In this document: positions 1-9,696 of the stretch, piece by piece
Numbering within the stretch: position 1 is the stretch's first letter
Layout: the number at the start of each line of letters is the position of its first letter
Source: Echinicola marina
Lineage (GTDB): Bacteria; Bacteroidota; Bacteroidia; Cytophagales; Cyclobacteriaceae
NCBI RefSeq assembly: GCF_020463795.1
Contig: NZ_CP080025.1
Span: forward strand, 2,663,501-2,727,500
DNA: 64,000 nt
Reading direction: 5' to 3'
The notes under the pieces: generated by a model
Databases searched by the model: none
The model's input: the letters and a program-made list of their open reading frames with translations, nothing else
Told to the model about the DNA's origin: nothing
Translations under genes and position numbers: made by a program

Positions 1-761
1 GTGGTAGTTAAGTCAGAATGCTGATCTGCTTTTCCCCCATTGTCCTTCCAAAGCTGTTCCTGTATCAAGTTAAAACAACTTGCCTTCATTTCAGCAATGG
101 CCTGTTTAGTTTCGCCCTTTGGAAAAACAGGAGGGTGGATGACCACCTTCACCGGTTTATAGTTCAACAAGAATTTGTTATCGTCGGGCAAAATTAAATG
201 ATTATAGGATAAAGTTACAGGAATTACAGGGATTTGTTTTTCAAAAGCGATATTAAAAGCCCCATCCTTAAAGTCAGCCATTTGGGGAGCTTGGGTAGTT
301 CTAATGCCCCCTTCCGGAAAAATAATGATGCTAGATCCCTGGTCTATGGCCTCCATGGTTCGCTTAAGGGTTTCTCCACGGCTCCTGAAACTAGAACGGT
401 TCACTGCTATATGTAGCCTTCTAAACATATAACCAAATAAAGGAACCTTACCCAATGAGCTTTTGCCTATAAACATGGCGTCTTTGGACATCAAACCAAT
501 TACGGGAATGTCCAGGTAGGAAAAATGGTTGGCAATGATAATGTATTGTTTGTGGGATCTGAGCAAGTGCCGGTTTTCTACCTTGACCCTGATGAAGAGC
601 CCGGTAAAGAATATTCTTGACCAAATACCATTCAGCCTTCTTCCGTACTTTTTAAGCCCAGGAATTTCTATGGTGATCAGAAATAGGGGTAATAGCAACA
701 CAAAAGAAAGAATGAAAATGATGGTGCCGTAAATAGAATATATCCTTCTAAAAAATACCAT
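1..761 (-). CDS. 1-acyl-glycerol-3-phosphate acyltransferase (PlsC family), C-terminus cut by window edge
   Basis: Membrane acyltransferase that would acylate lysophosphatidic acid in phospholipid synthesis. About 253 residues are visible and the frame runs off position 1, so the C-terminus is missing. A hydrophobic N-terminal segment lies at residues 8-32. The HX4D catalytic motif appears as NHFSYLD (78-84) and the second block as FPEGG (148-152), a variant of the usual FPEGT. The ATG lies 3 nt after the stop of the upstream globin gene, so the two are probably cotranscribed. Family assignment is solid; the acyl-acceptor is inferred. Confidence 0.88.
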   Translation of the reverse strand, partial: MVFFRRIYSIYGTIIFILSFVLLLPLFLITIEIPGLKKYGRRLNGIWSRIFFTGLFIRVKVENRHLLRSHKQYIIIANHFSYLDIPVIGLMSKDAMFIGKSSLGKVPLFGYMFRRLHIAVNRSSFRSRGETLKRTMEAIDQGSSIIIFPEGGIRTTQAPQMADFKDGAFNIAFEKQIPVIPVTLSYNHLILPDDNKFLLNYKPVKVVIHPPVFPKGETKQAIAEMKASCFNLIQEQLWKDNGGKADQHSDLTT

Positions 762-764
762 GTT

Positions 765-1139
765 TTATTGTCTGTTGATCATATGGTTGGCCACTTTTAC
801 AAAGTAGCCCATCATCAATTCTTTTACGTTTTGATCCACCTCAATTCTGTCGAGGGCATTGAGCATATTGTTGAGCCAGTGGTTTCGCATTTTATCATCG
901 ATGGCCCATTGCAGGTGCCTCATGCGTAATCTTGGATGGCCTCTTTCCTCAGAATAGGTAGTGGGCCCACCAAATACCTGAAGAAGGAATAGGTATAAGC
1001 GTTCTTCAGCAGGAGCCAGGTCTTCTGGGTAAATGGACCGAAGGGCTTCATTGGATTCAACTCCTTCATAAAAATACCTGGTCAATTCTTTGATTTTTTC
1101 TTCACCAATAGCTTGGTAAACCGTTTGGAATTCGTTCAT
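765..1139 (-). CDS. Group II truncated haemoglobin (trHbO-like)
   Basis: A 124-residue 2-on-2 globin that would bind haem and O2 or NO in the cytoplasm. The proximal histidine sits in GHPRLRMRH (about residues 67-75) and the group II G8 tryptophan in RNHW (about 86-89). The length is typical of the family. It is the first gene of a tight pair with the downstream acyltransferase. A role in NO or oxidative stress, or in lipid desaturation chemistry, would be guesswork. Confidence 0.9.
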   Translation of the reverse strand: MNEFQTVYQAIGEEKIKELTRYFYEGVESNEALRSIYPEDLAPAEERLYLFLLQVFGGPTTYSEERGHPRLRMRHLQWAIDDKMRNHWLNNMLNALDRIEVDQNVKELMMGYFVKVANHMINRQ

Positions 1140-1213
1140 GATACTATGATTCGAAAAACAAACTTAAAGAATTTTAGCAAAAGATAAATTTGAAATGGAG
1201 ATCAATTTAAGCC

Positions 1214-2563
1214 TTATTGTTTTTTGACCGTAAGGGATGTGCCCTCTGTACTGATGACTTTAATTTTCTCTCCCTTGTCAATAAATTCACCCCTTGAATG
1301 CGCATCATAGATTTCAGCTTCAATGAGGATTTTGCCACTAGGCATTAGTCTGGTATGTGCAATTCCTTCTTTGCCCAGTAATTCTTCTCCATACCAAGAT
1401 GAGGTGTACCCAGCCTTCTTGTCTTGCGTATCTGCTAAGGCAATATGACTAAAGGCTTTCCATTGATTGACCTTAGGGGCCATGATGAAAATCAGTCCCA
1501 CTGCAATGACTGCGGATAAAACCACTGTGACCAATGCCATGAAAAGGTCTCCTGAAGGAACAAAGGTAAAGTCGAATATGTCATTAGGGATCATGCCGAG
1601 GGTGAGACCTGTAAGAATGCCCATGATTCCCAGTATGCCGGCTACACCAAATCCCGGTATTACAAATAATTCCAATGCGAGTAATATGATACCTAAAATA
1701 AATACGACGATTTCCCAATTTTCTGCCAAGCCAGTTAGATAATAAGGAATAAAATAGAGGGTTACAGCTATAATTGATGCAGCTAATGGGAAGCCTACGC
1801 CTGGTGTTTGAATTTCAAAATAAATACCAGCAAAAATGACTAAAATCAGAAAGCCACTCACGGCTGGATTTAAGAAGAAAGATATGATAGTCTCGCTGGT
1901 GTTCAGTTTATATTCGATGATCTCGTAATTATCGACTTGCTGTTTTTCGATGATTTCTTCAATAGAATTGACCTGTCCTTCACAAAAACCGTTTTCAATT
2001 GCTTCAGAGACCGAAAAGGTGATGACTGACCCAGCTTCGGAAATTCCTTCAACCACTAGTTTTTCATCTACCATTGCCTCTGCGATTTTAGGGTTTCTAC
2101 CATTGGCTTCGGCTGTGCTCCTCATCATGGAACGCATATAAGATTGGTATTTGTCCGGAGCAGCATCTCCACCGCCTCCCATGACTACTGTGGCCGCTCC
2201 GATACTTGCCCCGGGAGCCATATAAATGCTGTCGCAAGCAATGGAGATCAAGGCTCCAGCAGAGGCTGCATCTTTGTCTATAAAAACCAAGGTGGGAATT
2301 TTTGATTCCAACAGTAAAGTCCTGATATCATCTGCATCATTGACAGCCCCTCCATAGGTGTCCATGTGAACGAGGAAAAAATCAGCTTCTTTTGCTTCAG
2401 CATCTTCCAAGGCCAGTCTCACCTTTCGGTTCATTCGGGGATCAATATTGTCCATTATTTCCAGTACATAGACTGTCTTTTTTTGATCATCTTCTTGAAA
2501 AGAATACCCTTTCATCATCAAGGAAGAAAAAATAATGCAGAAGAATATAAGATGGTTTTTCAT
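1214..2563 (-). CDS. NfeD family membrane-bound ClpP-class serine protease
   Basis: A 449-residue protein when started at 2563, which gives a clean signal peptide (MKNHLIFFCIIF...). An in-frame upstream ATG at 2605 would add 14 polar residues and seems less likely. The N-terminal half is a ClpP/SppA-like domain with the serine in AASAGALIS and a downstream lysine in PDKYQSY. Several membrane helices follow, then a C-terminal OB-fold NfeD domain. The family usually cleaves membrane substrates such as stomatin/SPFH partners; no SPFH gene is adjacent here. Confidence 0.88.
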   Translation of the reverse strand: MKNHLIFFCIIFSSLMMKGYSFQEDDQKKTVYVLEIMDNIDPRMNRKVRLALEDAEAKEADFFLVHMDTYGGAVNDADDIRTLLLESKIPTLVFIDKDAASAGALISIACDSIYMAPGASIGAATVVMGGGGDAAPDKYQSYMRSMMRSTAEANGRNPKIAEAMVDEKLVVEGISEAGSVITFSVSEAIENGFCEGQVNSIEEIIEKQQVDNYEIIEYKLNTSETIISFFLNPAVSGFLILVIFAGIYFEIQTPGVGFPLAASIIAVTLYFIPYYLTGLAENWEIVVFILGIILLALELFVIPGFGVAGILGIMGILTGLTLGMIPNDIFDFTFVPSGDLFMALVTVVLSAVIAVGLIFIMAPKVNQWKAFSHIALADTQDKKAGYTSSWYGEELLGKEGIAHTRLMPSGKILIEAEIYDAHSRGEFIDKGEKIKVISTEGTSLTVKKQ

Positions 2564-2866
2564 GGTTTGGCTTGGAGCTGTTTGTCTAGTGTATAGCTTG
2601 TTCATCGTCAGAATGTTAAGCTCTTGCTTTATATACTAAATGTAATATTGTGATTTGTATATGGATTTCTTAAAATGTACATATCACTAAATATAGCAGT
2701 TTTGAACTTAATACAGGAGCAAACAATTGTGGTACATCTCCAGCTTTTTTCTTTTTAATGAAAAATTTAGCAATATTTTTGTAGTAATTTGCGTATTGCC
2801 TAAGGTAGTCCTATGCGCGGAAGGTTTGAATCGATAATTGAAAAATATATGAGTTTTAAAGTGAGT
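2564..2866. other. Divergent intergenic region
   Basis: AT-rich spacer between the divergent NfeD and LysM genes. No further gene, tRNA or strong hairpin is visible. The promoters of both genes must lie here, but no clean TTTG/TAnnTTTG pair could be picked. Confidence 0.4.
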
Positions 2867-4072
2867 ATGGAGCGATTAATTATTAAGTCAAGTTTTGTGA
2901 TTGTTTTCTTTCTGGTGTTTGTCAGTGCCGCTTTTGCTGGGAATGCAGCTGTTGATTCGGTGGGAGTAGAGAAAATAGGTGACAAGACTTTTATTATTCA
3001 TGAGGTAAAGCCAAAGGAAACTTTGTTTTCTATTTCAAGACGGTACGAGACTCCTGTAGGTGAAATCATAGAAAATAATAGTGAGTTGAAGCAAGGCCTG
3101 AAGATAGGTCAGCGAATTAAGGTGCCTTTCATTCCCAAAGCAGCTTTGCCAGAAGGAGCGGTGCTCCATAAGGTAGGCCCAGGAGAAACCCTTTTTGCAA
3201 TTGCCAGTAAATATGAGGTAGGTGTGGATGATGTAAAAAAATGGAATGAACTCAAGGGAAATGATTTGAGCGTGGGGCAAGGCTTGATCATTGAGGGAGT
3301 TAAGCCGTCTCAGGCAGTGGTAGAAAGAGAAGCCCCAGAAGTGAAGGCAGTTCCTACCAAAGTGAACGAGTTGCCTGAGGAGCGCAAGAAAATGATGGAA
3401 GAAGGCAAGAAAAAAGCCAAAGAGAAGAAGCAGGAGGAGAAAAGAGCAGATGAAGCAAAAGAAAAGGCCCAGCAGAAAGATGCTGAAAAAAGCACTCCTG
3501 TAGTTACGGAAAGAATTGAAAATATTCCTGCCGGCGCGGAGGTAGGATGGATCACGCATACTGTTCAGGATGGGGAAACCTTATATTCCATATCCAAGAG
3601 ATATAATGCCAATATGGGGGATCTTATCAATTGGAATGCGCTTTCTTCCAATAACCTGAAAGAAGGTCAGCAGCTTAAAGTAGGCAGAAAAGAAGGAAAA
3701 GTGAATAATGCTACACCGGTTGAAGTGGTAAGTCAAGTGGAAGAAACTGCTGCTACGGCTGCTTCAAGTAATAAAGTAGAGAAGGCTACAGAGGAAAGTA
3801 CCGAATATAAGAATATTAAAGAATCAGGGCAGGCGGAAGTCATTCAGGGGACAGGCAATCACAAAAAATATTTGGTGTTGCACAGAAAAGCTCCTGTAGG
3901 AACGATCATGCGAATTAGAAATGAAGAAAATGATGTGATGATTTTTGCAAGGGTAGTGGGCAAGTTGCCTGATACAGGAGATAATGATAAGCTTTTGATC
4001 AAATTATCCCAAGCTGCATTTGATCAGCTCAGGGCAGTCAATAATAGATTTAGGGTAGAGGTATCCTACTAA
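2867..4072 (+). CDS. Secreted LysM-repeat protein with RlpA-like C-terminal domain
   Basis: Predicted periplasmic peptidoglycan-binding protein. The ATG at 2867 gives an ideal signal peptide ending near SAAFAG; in-frame ATGs at 2813 and 2849 are possible but add a charged leader. Three LysM modules are recognisable by ETLFSIS, ETLFAIA and ETLYSIS. The second and third are separated by a highly charged Lys/Glu-rich, probably coiled-coil linker. The last 85 residues resemble a double-psi beta-barrel (RlpA-like) domain. It probably anchors to or remodels cell wall glycan; an enzymatic activity is not demonstrated by the sequence. Confidence 0.82.
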   Translation: MERLIIKSSFVIVFFLVFVSAAFAGNAAVDSVGVEKIGDKTFIIHEVKPKETLFSISRRYETPVGEIIENNSELKQGLKIGQRIKVPFIPKAALPEGAVLHKVGPGETLFAIASKYEVGVDDVKKWNELKGNDLSVGQGLIIEGVKPSQAVVEREAPEVKAVPTKVNELPEERKKMMEEGKKKAKEKKQEEKRADEAKEKAQQKDAEKSTPVVTERIENIPAGAEVGWITHTVQDGETLYSISKRYNANMGDLINWNALSSNNLKEGQQLKVGRKEGKVNNATPVEVVSQVEETAATAASSNKVEKATEESTEYKNIKESGQAEVIQGTGNHKKYLVLHRKAPVGTIMRIRNEENDVMIFARVVGKLPDTGDNDKLLIKLSQAAFDQLRAVNNRFRVEVSY

Positions 4073-4090
4073 GGAGACCGTAAATCAAAA

Positions 4091-4130
4091 ACAAAAAAAG
4101 ATCTCATAATCAATGAGGTCTTTTTTTTGT
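4091..4130. terminator. Rho-independent terminator after the LysM gene
   Basis: An A-run, a GATCTCAT/ATGAGGTC stem with one G-U pair, the loop AATCA, and a run of eight T. It begins about 20 nt after the LysM stop codon. The flanking A and T runs make it potentially bidirectional. Confidence 0.8.
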
Positions 4131-4187
4131 TTTTGGTCCTGATAATGAGCATTTTGATTATTGCCGATAAAAAGCCTATTTTTGCCA

Positions 4188-4195
4188 TAAGTTTG
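4188..4195 (+). promoter_or_regulatory. Candidate -7 element (TAAGTTTG)
   Basis: Exact match to the Bacteroidota -7 consensus TAnnTTTG, 9 nt before the chosen ATG at 4205. The nearest TTG (4161-4163) is 24 bp upstream, slightly wide for a -33 box. If used, the mRNA would be nearly leaderless. Confidence 0.35.
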
Positions 4196-4204
4196 AACTG
4201 TCGA

Positions 4205-4759
4205 ATGAATAAAGTACAACTCATATTCCATCATATTTTCAGGTTTATCTGGAATTTGATATTTGTTATTTCCTACCCTATACTGGCCACTTTTGGGATA
4301 GTATTTATTGGAATCACTTATTTTTTTTCAGGTATTTCCACATTGCTAACCAAGATAAAAAGAAAAGAATCCATTAAGGAAATCAATATCCCTGATTGGC
4401 AGCAGCTGAGCAAGGAGGTGGATTTGATAGAAGGTAAGCTCCATAAGCAGATTATGTTCGGACCGTCCTGTTATCAGTTGAGGAGAAAGGACGGGGTGCC
4501 TTCTGTATTAGAGGACCATTATTTTGGGCGAAAGATCAAAGTCATAGAAGAAGGTTATTTGATGGAAAGATGGAATACCGTTGATCCCAAGAAACTTCCT
4601 GATTTTGAGGTTTGCCTTTATGAGCCTGAGGAGGACCGCTTAACTCCTTTGACCAATATCAAATGCTTTGATTGGCATTTGGCAGAAAAGGAAGAGAACC
4701 AATTGTCCTTCAAATGGTTTGACGGAACTCAGGGAGGAGAAGTGAAAGTAGCACTTTAA
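4205..4759 (+). CDS. Hypothetical membrane-anchored protein
   Basis: A 184-residue protein of unknown function, not recognised. One long hydrophobic stretch (residues 15-48, probably one or two membrane helices) is followed by a soluble, charged domain of about 135 residues rich in Trp, Asp and Glu (IPDWQQL, YLMERWNT, CFDWHL). Upstream in-frame starts (TTG 4127, ATG 4145) overlap the preceding terminator, so ATG 4205 is preferred. It lies 7 bp upstream of the TIGR02757 gene and is likely cotranscribed with it. Confidence 0.65.
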   Translation: MNKVQLIFHHIFRFIWNLIFVISYPILATFGIVFIGITYFFSGISTLLTKIKRKESIKEINIPDWQQLSKEVDLIEGKLHKQIMFGPSCYQLRRKDGVPSVLEDHYFGRKIKVIEEGYLMERWNTVDPKKLPDFEVCLYEPEEDRLTPLTNIKCFDWHLAEKEENQLSFKWFDGTQGGEVKVAL

Positions 4760-4766
4760 TAAGTTT

Positions 4767-5531
4767 ATGGATTTAAAAGATTTTTTGGAGGAAAAAACAG
4801 CCTTCTATAACCAGCCTGATTTTATTACACTCGACCCCATTTCTATTCCCCATAGGTTTAGCAGGAAACAAGATATTGAAATTGCAGGTTTCTTTGCAGC
4901 GACATTGGCGTGGGGGCAGCGAAAAACCATTATCAATAAGTGCTTGGAGTTGATGGAAATGATGGACAATGCTCCTTATGATTTTATGCTAAACCATAAG
5001 GAGTCAGACTTAAAGCCTTTCTTGGATTTTAAGCATAGGACCTTTAATGATATAGATACCCTTTGGTTTATTAGTTTCTTTAAAGATTTCTTTTCCCATC
5101 ATGAGAGTTTGGAGGAGGCCTTTGTATTGGGATGGAGGAATGAAGCGGATATTATGGGCGAATTGCTGAGTAATTTTCATGAATTCTTTTTTAAAGATCC
5201 CAATGCCCCTCAGCGCAGCAGAAAGCATGTGGCTACTCCCAAGAGAAAAGCAGCATGTAAGCGGATCAATATGTTTTTGAGGTGGATGGTTCGCCGTGAT
5301 GATAAGGGAGTGGATTTTGGGATTTGGGATAAAATCAAACCTTTTCAGTTAATTTGTCCTTGCGACTTACATGTGGATAGGGTAGCTAGAAAATTAGGTT
5401 TGATAGAACGGAAACAAACAGATTGGTTGACCGCTTTGGAACTGACGGAAAGACTTCGGGGATTTGATCCTGATGATCCGGTAAAATATGATTTTGCCCT
5501 TTTTGGCTTGGGTGTAGAAGAAAAGTTTTAA
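4767..5531 (+). CDS. TIGR02757 / DUF2400 family protein
   Basis: A 254-residue cytoplasmic protein of the conserved TIGR02757 (DUF2400) family, widespread in Bacteroidota and of unknown biochemical role. Recognised by the N-terminal FFAATLAWGQRKTI block, the central NMFLRWMVRRDD-type block and the C-terminal DPDDPVKYDFALFGLG block. The length is normal. It ends right at a strong bidirectional terminator shared with the convergent GH31 gene. Confidence 0.85.
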   Translation: MDLKDFLEEKTAFYNQPDFITLDPISIPHRFSRKQDIEIAGFFAATLAWGQRKTIINKCLELMEMMDNAPYDFMLNHKESDLKPFLDFKHRTFNDIDTLWFISFFKDFFSHHESLEEAFVLGWRNEADIMGELLSNFHEFFFKDPNAPQRSRKHVATPKRKAACKRINMFLRWMVRRDDKGVDFGIWDKIKPFQLICPCDLHVDRVARKLGLIERKQTDWLTALELTERLRGFDPDDPVKYDFALFGLGVEEKF

Positions 5532-5569
5532 AAGTAAAAGCCCCGGAAATCCCGGGGCTTTTACTTTTA
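5530..5569. terminator. Bidirectional terminator between convergent genes
   Basis: Perfect stem with AAGCCCCGG / CCGGGGCTT at its core, extended by A/T runs on both sides, and an AAATC-type loop. It sits between the converging stops of the TIGR02757 gene and the GH31 gene, and the left end of the hairpin touches both. Confidence 0.93.
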
Positions 5570-8500
5570 AAATTGGATGGTATTTAATGAGGGATCAACT
5601 AACAGGCCTTTTTCAGCCTCTAAGTTGAATTTTAATGGCTTTTTGGCTCTAAACTTAATTAGGAATAGTTCCGAATTACCGTTTAAAGTGGCTTTTGTCC
5701 CCAAATTTACAAAGGTGGGGTACAGCACCTGTTCTCCATTGCTATGGAGTCTGTTATTGGTTATGTTTTCCATTCCTCCCATATTAAGGGGAGTAGTACT
5801 AATAAACTCATAGCTCTCCGAATCATATGCTAATGCAAAGCTAAGGGCATTGACCGCATTCAAATCAGTTCCTTTTACAGTAATTTCGACAATTTCGTTA
5901 AGCTTGTAATTAGCCTTATCTGCGTTTATCTCTATTTTACCGCTTAGTGCATCATTAGCTGATGGGTCAGCTCCTCCTTCGAGTTGAGTGGTTACAAGGG
6001 AAATGTCATATGCATCAATGAGCTCATTTTTATTGACATCCCCGATGCTTACATAACCTTCAAAGTCGGAATCACCCTGTCTAAGTCCAGTATAATTGAT
6101 ATAAGAGGTGAGGTCATTTTCATCAATCAAACCGTCGTTATTGATGTCTCCCGGGATATAACTTTCTGAACCTGGAACTTTGAAGATATACATTTCCCGA
6201 CCGGATCCATAATCACCAACACCTTCAGTGATTTCTAGTTTGATGTATCTTGCAGTAGGTTGTTTGTCAAAATTGAACACCTTGGTTTCATGGTCTTTTT
6301 CCCAATCTATATTGCCCGCTAGCGTCCAATTGGATTTGTCATTACTGAAGTAAATCTTTCCTTTAAGTAGGATGCCGTTGCCGCCAGTTCTTCTTGGCAA
6401 ATAATGCAGTTTATCCAGTTGATTGAAGGATTTGAGGTCTATGATCATATCAAAAGGAATGGAATTTTCACCCCATTTGGTATGCCAAGTGTTTCCCTCA
6501 TCGAAATCAAATAGTTTGTCTATTTGATAACCTCCTTGGTTATCAGCACTAGTTTCTCCTTTTATACCCTGGATAGCAAATTCCAGTGGGTTTGATTTGG
6601 TGGTAGCACTAAATTCCCCCCAATCTGAAAAGCCTTCTTTATTTACCGCACGTAGTTTGAATGTATAATCTGTTTCAGCCTCCAGTCCCTCAAAAAAGTA
6701 TTCAGTGTCCCTGATGGTTGAATATCTCATGCCTTCAAAGTCGATCTCATAATAGTCGCTATTTGGGACCTTATTCCAACTTGGTATTAGTGTATAGGCT
6801 TCCCTATTTTCCTCTCTTACACCTGGGTTTTCTGGTGTTGATAGTGGTCCTGTATGTACTTTTTGGGTGTTTTCTGGGGTGAACTTGAAGCCTTTTAGCT
6901 GGAGTTCAATGCCGTGATTACTGATGTCCGTTTTTTCTGTTTTTACCAAAAGTTGTGGATTTTTGATGATGGACAGCTTGGCCAGTTCAGTCCCCGGTGT
7001 TGAGAACTGGTTGAGGTCAGGGCGCTCCTGATAGAAGTATGTATTGCTTAGGCTTTTAAATTCATCCAGGCTTTTAGCCTTTTTCAATTTTACTTTTTTG
7101 TTAGCAATGTTTAGGGTGACTTTTTTAGGAGCTTGTGTAAGGTTGATCCTGAACTCGGTGGATTTGTCTTTTATGAATCCATCGAAATACCCTTCGGTTG
7201 GGTGTACGGTGATTTTTAACCTGTTTTTAGCGTCCACATCTGATTCAATCAGGGTGTGAGTGCCTTCACCGTTTTTGTAGGCTTCAGTGATCCCATCGTC
7301 ATCATATTCAGTGAAAGAAGAATACTCAAATGGATAGATTTCAAAGATGCGATGTTCTTTGTTAATCTCTGAAACATTATTGTTAGGATTGGTCATCGGA
7401 ATGATGGCTCCTCTTTTAACAAATACAGGTAATTTCCAGATAGGACTCTCAAAGCTGTTGATGATTTGGTTGCCCTCATATTGCTCGCCAGAGAAATAAT
7501 CGACCCAAAGTCCTTCCGGTAAATAGATCCCATTCCTAATATCATTTCCTTGCTCATCTATTTTTGTTTCTTGGTAGATAGGAGCAATCAAGAAGCTAGG
7601 ACCAAACATGAATTGATATTGGGTGGCTTTACCCTGTGTAAAGCTGTTTTGCTCTTCCAAGAACATGGCCCTGACCATTGGCAAACCATTTACAGCCTCT
7701 TTAGCGATGCTGTAAGTATATGGCATCAGCTCTGATTTGAGTTTCAGGTAATTTCTGTTGATGGAAGTAGTGGGTTCTCCCAAGGCCTGTGGATATTTTG
7801 GGTTGGCTCCCCAACCGTCCATATTAAGCTCCATTGGCGTGAAGGTCTTCCATTGGAAATCCCTTGCGTTGACAAATGGATTTTTGCCTCCAAAAATGCC
7901 ATCCATATCAGAGGAGATATTTGGTTGTCCAGAAAGTCCAGATCCAATATAAGTAGGGATATGGAACCTGATGTATTCCCATAAGCCCCCAGTTTGATCA
8001 CCAGACCAAATGCCTGCGTATCGTTGCGTGCCTGCCCAACCATCAAGGGATATGATGAACGGTCTGGCATTATTTCCATATTCAGGCATGATTTGTCCTA
8101 CATCGGCAACTCCATTTAGGCCAAAGGAATATCCGGCACCCACCCAGGCAACATCAGTCTTAAGGACTCTTACCCCGGCATCTCTAACCTCTTTGATAAT
8201 GTCTCTTTGAAGTAAAGCACTGATGCCTTCCTTGGGGTGGAGGTCAGACTGGGTCCATAAGCCTATTTCCACTCCATGGCTTCTGGCATAATCACCCAGT
8301 TTCTTAAGGTTTTGAATATTTCCATCCAAGCTTTCAGTTTGTCCATATCCTGCACCGTATCCATCGTTAGGCAATATCCAGCCTAAAGGCATATCATGAT
8401 CACTGTAGCGGTCAATGACTGCCCTTGCAGAGAACTGGTAATTGTCTTTCTCCCCGTTCAAGGATTCTTTGATTCCTCCATTGTCTTTTTGGCTTTCCTT

Positions 8501-9424
8501 GTATCTTTTGCCGTCTTCAAAAAGAATCCCTTTTTCATCTTCCTTCCAATAATCTCTGTTATAGGCGTTAAGGTGACCTTGATAAAAACCGAATTTTGGA
8601 ATGAGGACTGGGTTACCGGTCAATTGATAAAAGTCATTTAAAAGCTTACCTGCCCCGTCATTGATCATGAAAAATACATCAAGATAATCGGTTTCATGTG
8701 ATAATATTACTTTTCCTTCCTCTTTTGCTCCAAAGTCATATTCACCTTTTTTAAAGGTGTACCACATCATGCCATAGCCTTTTGAAGACCAATAGAAAGG
8801 GGTGGGGGATGCCACTCCTCCATCTGTCCAGCTGTTTTGGTTTTCAATGGAGATTTTTTTGCCCTTATGGGAGAAACGACCGTTTTGAACTCCACCACCA
8901 TAAAAGTATTCGTTTGTACTTTCTTTAAGAGTAATGCTAACTTGGTCCTTTGCAAAAGTGATAGGTTCTAAGCTTTCTAGGATGAGCTTTTTGGATTCCA
9001 AATTGGTGATGTCAAAAAGCAAGGTGTTTTTGTCAATAGACAGTTGGATCTTATCTGTGGAGATGGTTACCTGATCACTGTCTTGCGATAGTTGGAGAGA
9101 TTTTACCTCTTTTCTTGGATTATTAACCAAAATTTGGGCTTCCGGTTTGGCTTCTGGAGCTCTCAATCCCTTTCCAGAATTGTCTTGAAATAGCCTAAAA
9201 ATATGATCACCATAAAAATCAATAAGTATTTTTTGATGATTGTTTAGACTGACTTCAATAGTCGTATTGTTGCGTTTTTTTGCATCAGCTATCCTTAAGG
9301 ACTGATCCTCCTCGTAATTTGGGCGCTCTGTATTTTCCTGAGCCATAATGGGAGAATTATAAAAGCTGAATACAAAAGTAAATAAAACTATTGCGTAAGT
9401 TTTAATAGCTTGTTTTGTTTTCAT
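5567..9424 (-). CDS. Secreted multidomain GH31 glycoside hydrolase with FN3, F5/8C, dockerin and cohesin-like domains
   Basis: A 1285-residue exported glycosidase. Signal peptide 1-28; N-terminal beta-sandwich about 45-270; GH31 barrel about 275-640; C-terminal beta domains to about 830; fibronectin III about 860-945; F5/8C (CBM32-like) about 950-1085; type I dockerin about 1090-1150 with two EF-hand-like loops (DINNDGLIDENDL and DVNKNELIDAYD); cohesin-like beta domain about 1160-1285. The likely nucleophile is Asp424 in LKTDVAWVGAGYS and the acid/base Asp476 in WSGDQTGG. The surroundings look closer to the alpha-N-acetylgalactosaminidase-like GH31 branch than to alpha-glucosidases, which is inference. 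No SusCD partner is next to it. Confidence 0.9.
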   Translation of the reverse strand: MKTKQAIKTYAIVLFTFVFSFYNSPIMAQENTERPNYEEDQSLRIADAKKRNNTTIEVSLNNHQKILIDFYGDHIFRLFQDNSGKGLRAPEAKPEAQILVNNPRKEVKSLQLSQDSDQVTISTDKIQLSIDKNTLLFDITNLESKKLILESLEPITFAKDQVSITLKESTNEYFYGGGVQNGRFSHKGKKISIENQNSWTDGGVASPTPFYWSSKGYGMMWYTFKKGEYDFGAKEEGKVILSHETDYLDVFFMINDGAGKLLNDFYQLTGNPVLIPKFGFYQGHLNAYNRDYWKEDEKGILFEDGKRYKESQKDNGGIKESLNGEKDNYQFSARAVIDRYSDHDMPLGWILPNDGYGAGYGQTESLDGNIQNLKKLGDYARSHGVEIGLWTQSDLHPKEGISALLQRDIIKEVRDAGVRVLKTDVAWVGAGYSFGLNGVADVGQIMPEYGNNARPFIISLDGWAGTQRYAGIWSGDQTGGLWEYIRFHIPTYIGSGLSGQPNISSDMDGIFGGKNPFVNARDFQWKTFTPMELNMDGWGANPKYPQALGEPTTSINRNYLKLKSELMPYTYSIAKEAVNGLPMVRAMFLEEQNSFTQGKATQYQFMFGPSFLIAPIYQETKIDEQGNDIRNGIYLPEGLWVDYFSGEQYEGNQIINSFESPIWKLPVFVKRGAIIPMTNPNNNVSEINKEHRIFEIYPFEYSSFTEYDDDGITEAYKNGEGTHTLIESDVDAKNRLKITVHPTEGYFDGFIKDKSTEFRINLTQAPKKVTLNIANKKVKLKKAKSLDEFKSLSNTYFYQERPDLNQFSTPGTELAKLSIIKNPQLLVKTEKTDISNHGIELQLKGFKFTPENTQKVHTGPLSTPENPGVREENREAYTLIPSWNKVPNSDYYEIDFEGMRYSTIRDTEYFFEGLEAETDYTFKLRAVNKEGFSDWGEFSATTKSNPLEFAIQGIKGETSADNQGGYQIDKLFDFDEGNTWHTKWGENSIPFDMIIDLKSFNQLDKLHYLPRRTGGNGILLKGKIYFSNDKSNWTLAGNIDWEKDHETKVFNFDKQPTARYIKLEITEGVGDYGSGREMYIFKVPGSESYIPGDINNDGLIDENDLTSYINYTGLRQGDSDFEGYVSIGDVNKNELIDAYDISLVTTQLEGGADPSANDALSGKIEINADKANYKLNEIVEITVKGTDLNAVNALSFALAYDSESYEFISTTPLNMGGMENITNNRLHSNGEQVLYPTFVNLGTKATLNGNSELFLIKFRAKKPLKFNLEAEKGLLVDPSLNTIQF

Positions 9425-9627
9425 TTTCTTTTAATATTACCTATTACAATAATATTCAATATTTCGGGACTAGTATATTTTTTTTGTTAAAAGATATGGG
9501 AATCTCCATGTAAGGTCATGATTGTAGACTTATGGTAATTAGGATGAATTGGTTTAGGATAGGAGGCTAGTACTGTCTTACAAAAAAGAATAATTAGTAG
9601 CCGAAGCTTTCTTAGAATAAATCATTA

Positions 9628-9668
9628 TAAAAAAAAGCCCACCACTTTATCATATAAGTGATGAGCTT
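9628..9668 (-). terminator. Terminator downstream of pyrE
   Basis: On the minus strand, AAGCTCATCACTT pairs with AAGTGGTGGGCTT (two G-U pairs, 8-nt loop) and is followed by a run of at least eight T. It lies 29 bp after the pyrE stop. The rest of 9425-9627 holds no gene that I can see. Confidence 0.82.
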
Positions 9669-9696
9669 TGAATGATTTATAGATGTAGCTTCTATT

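Noticed and set aside
3035..3559. 174-codon open frame opposite the LysM gene
   Set aside because: Antisense to the charged linker and LysM repeats; composition is simply the mirror of the Lys/Glu-rich stretch.
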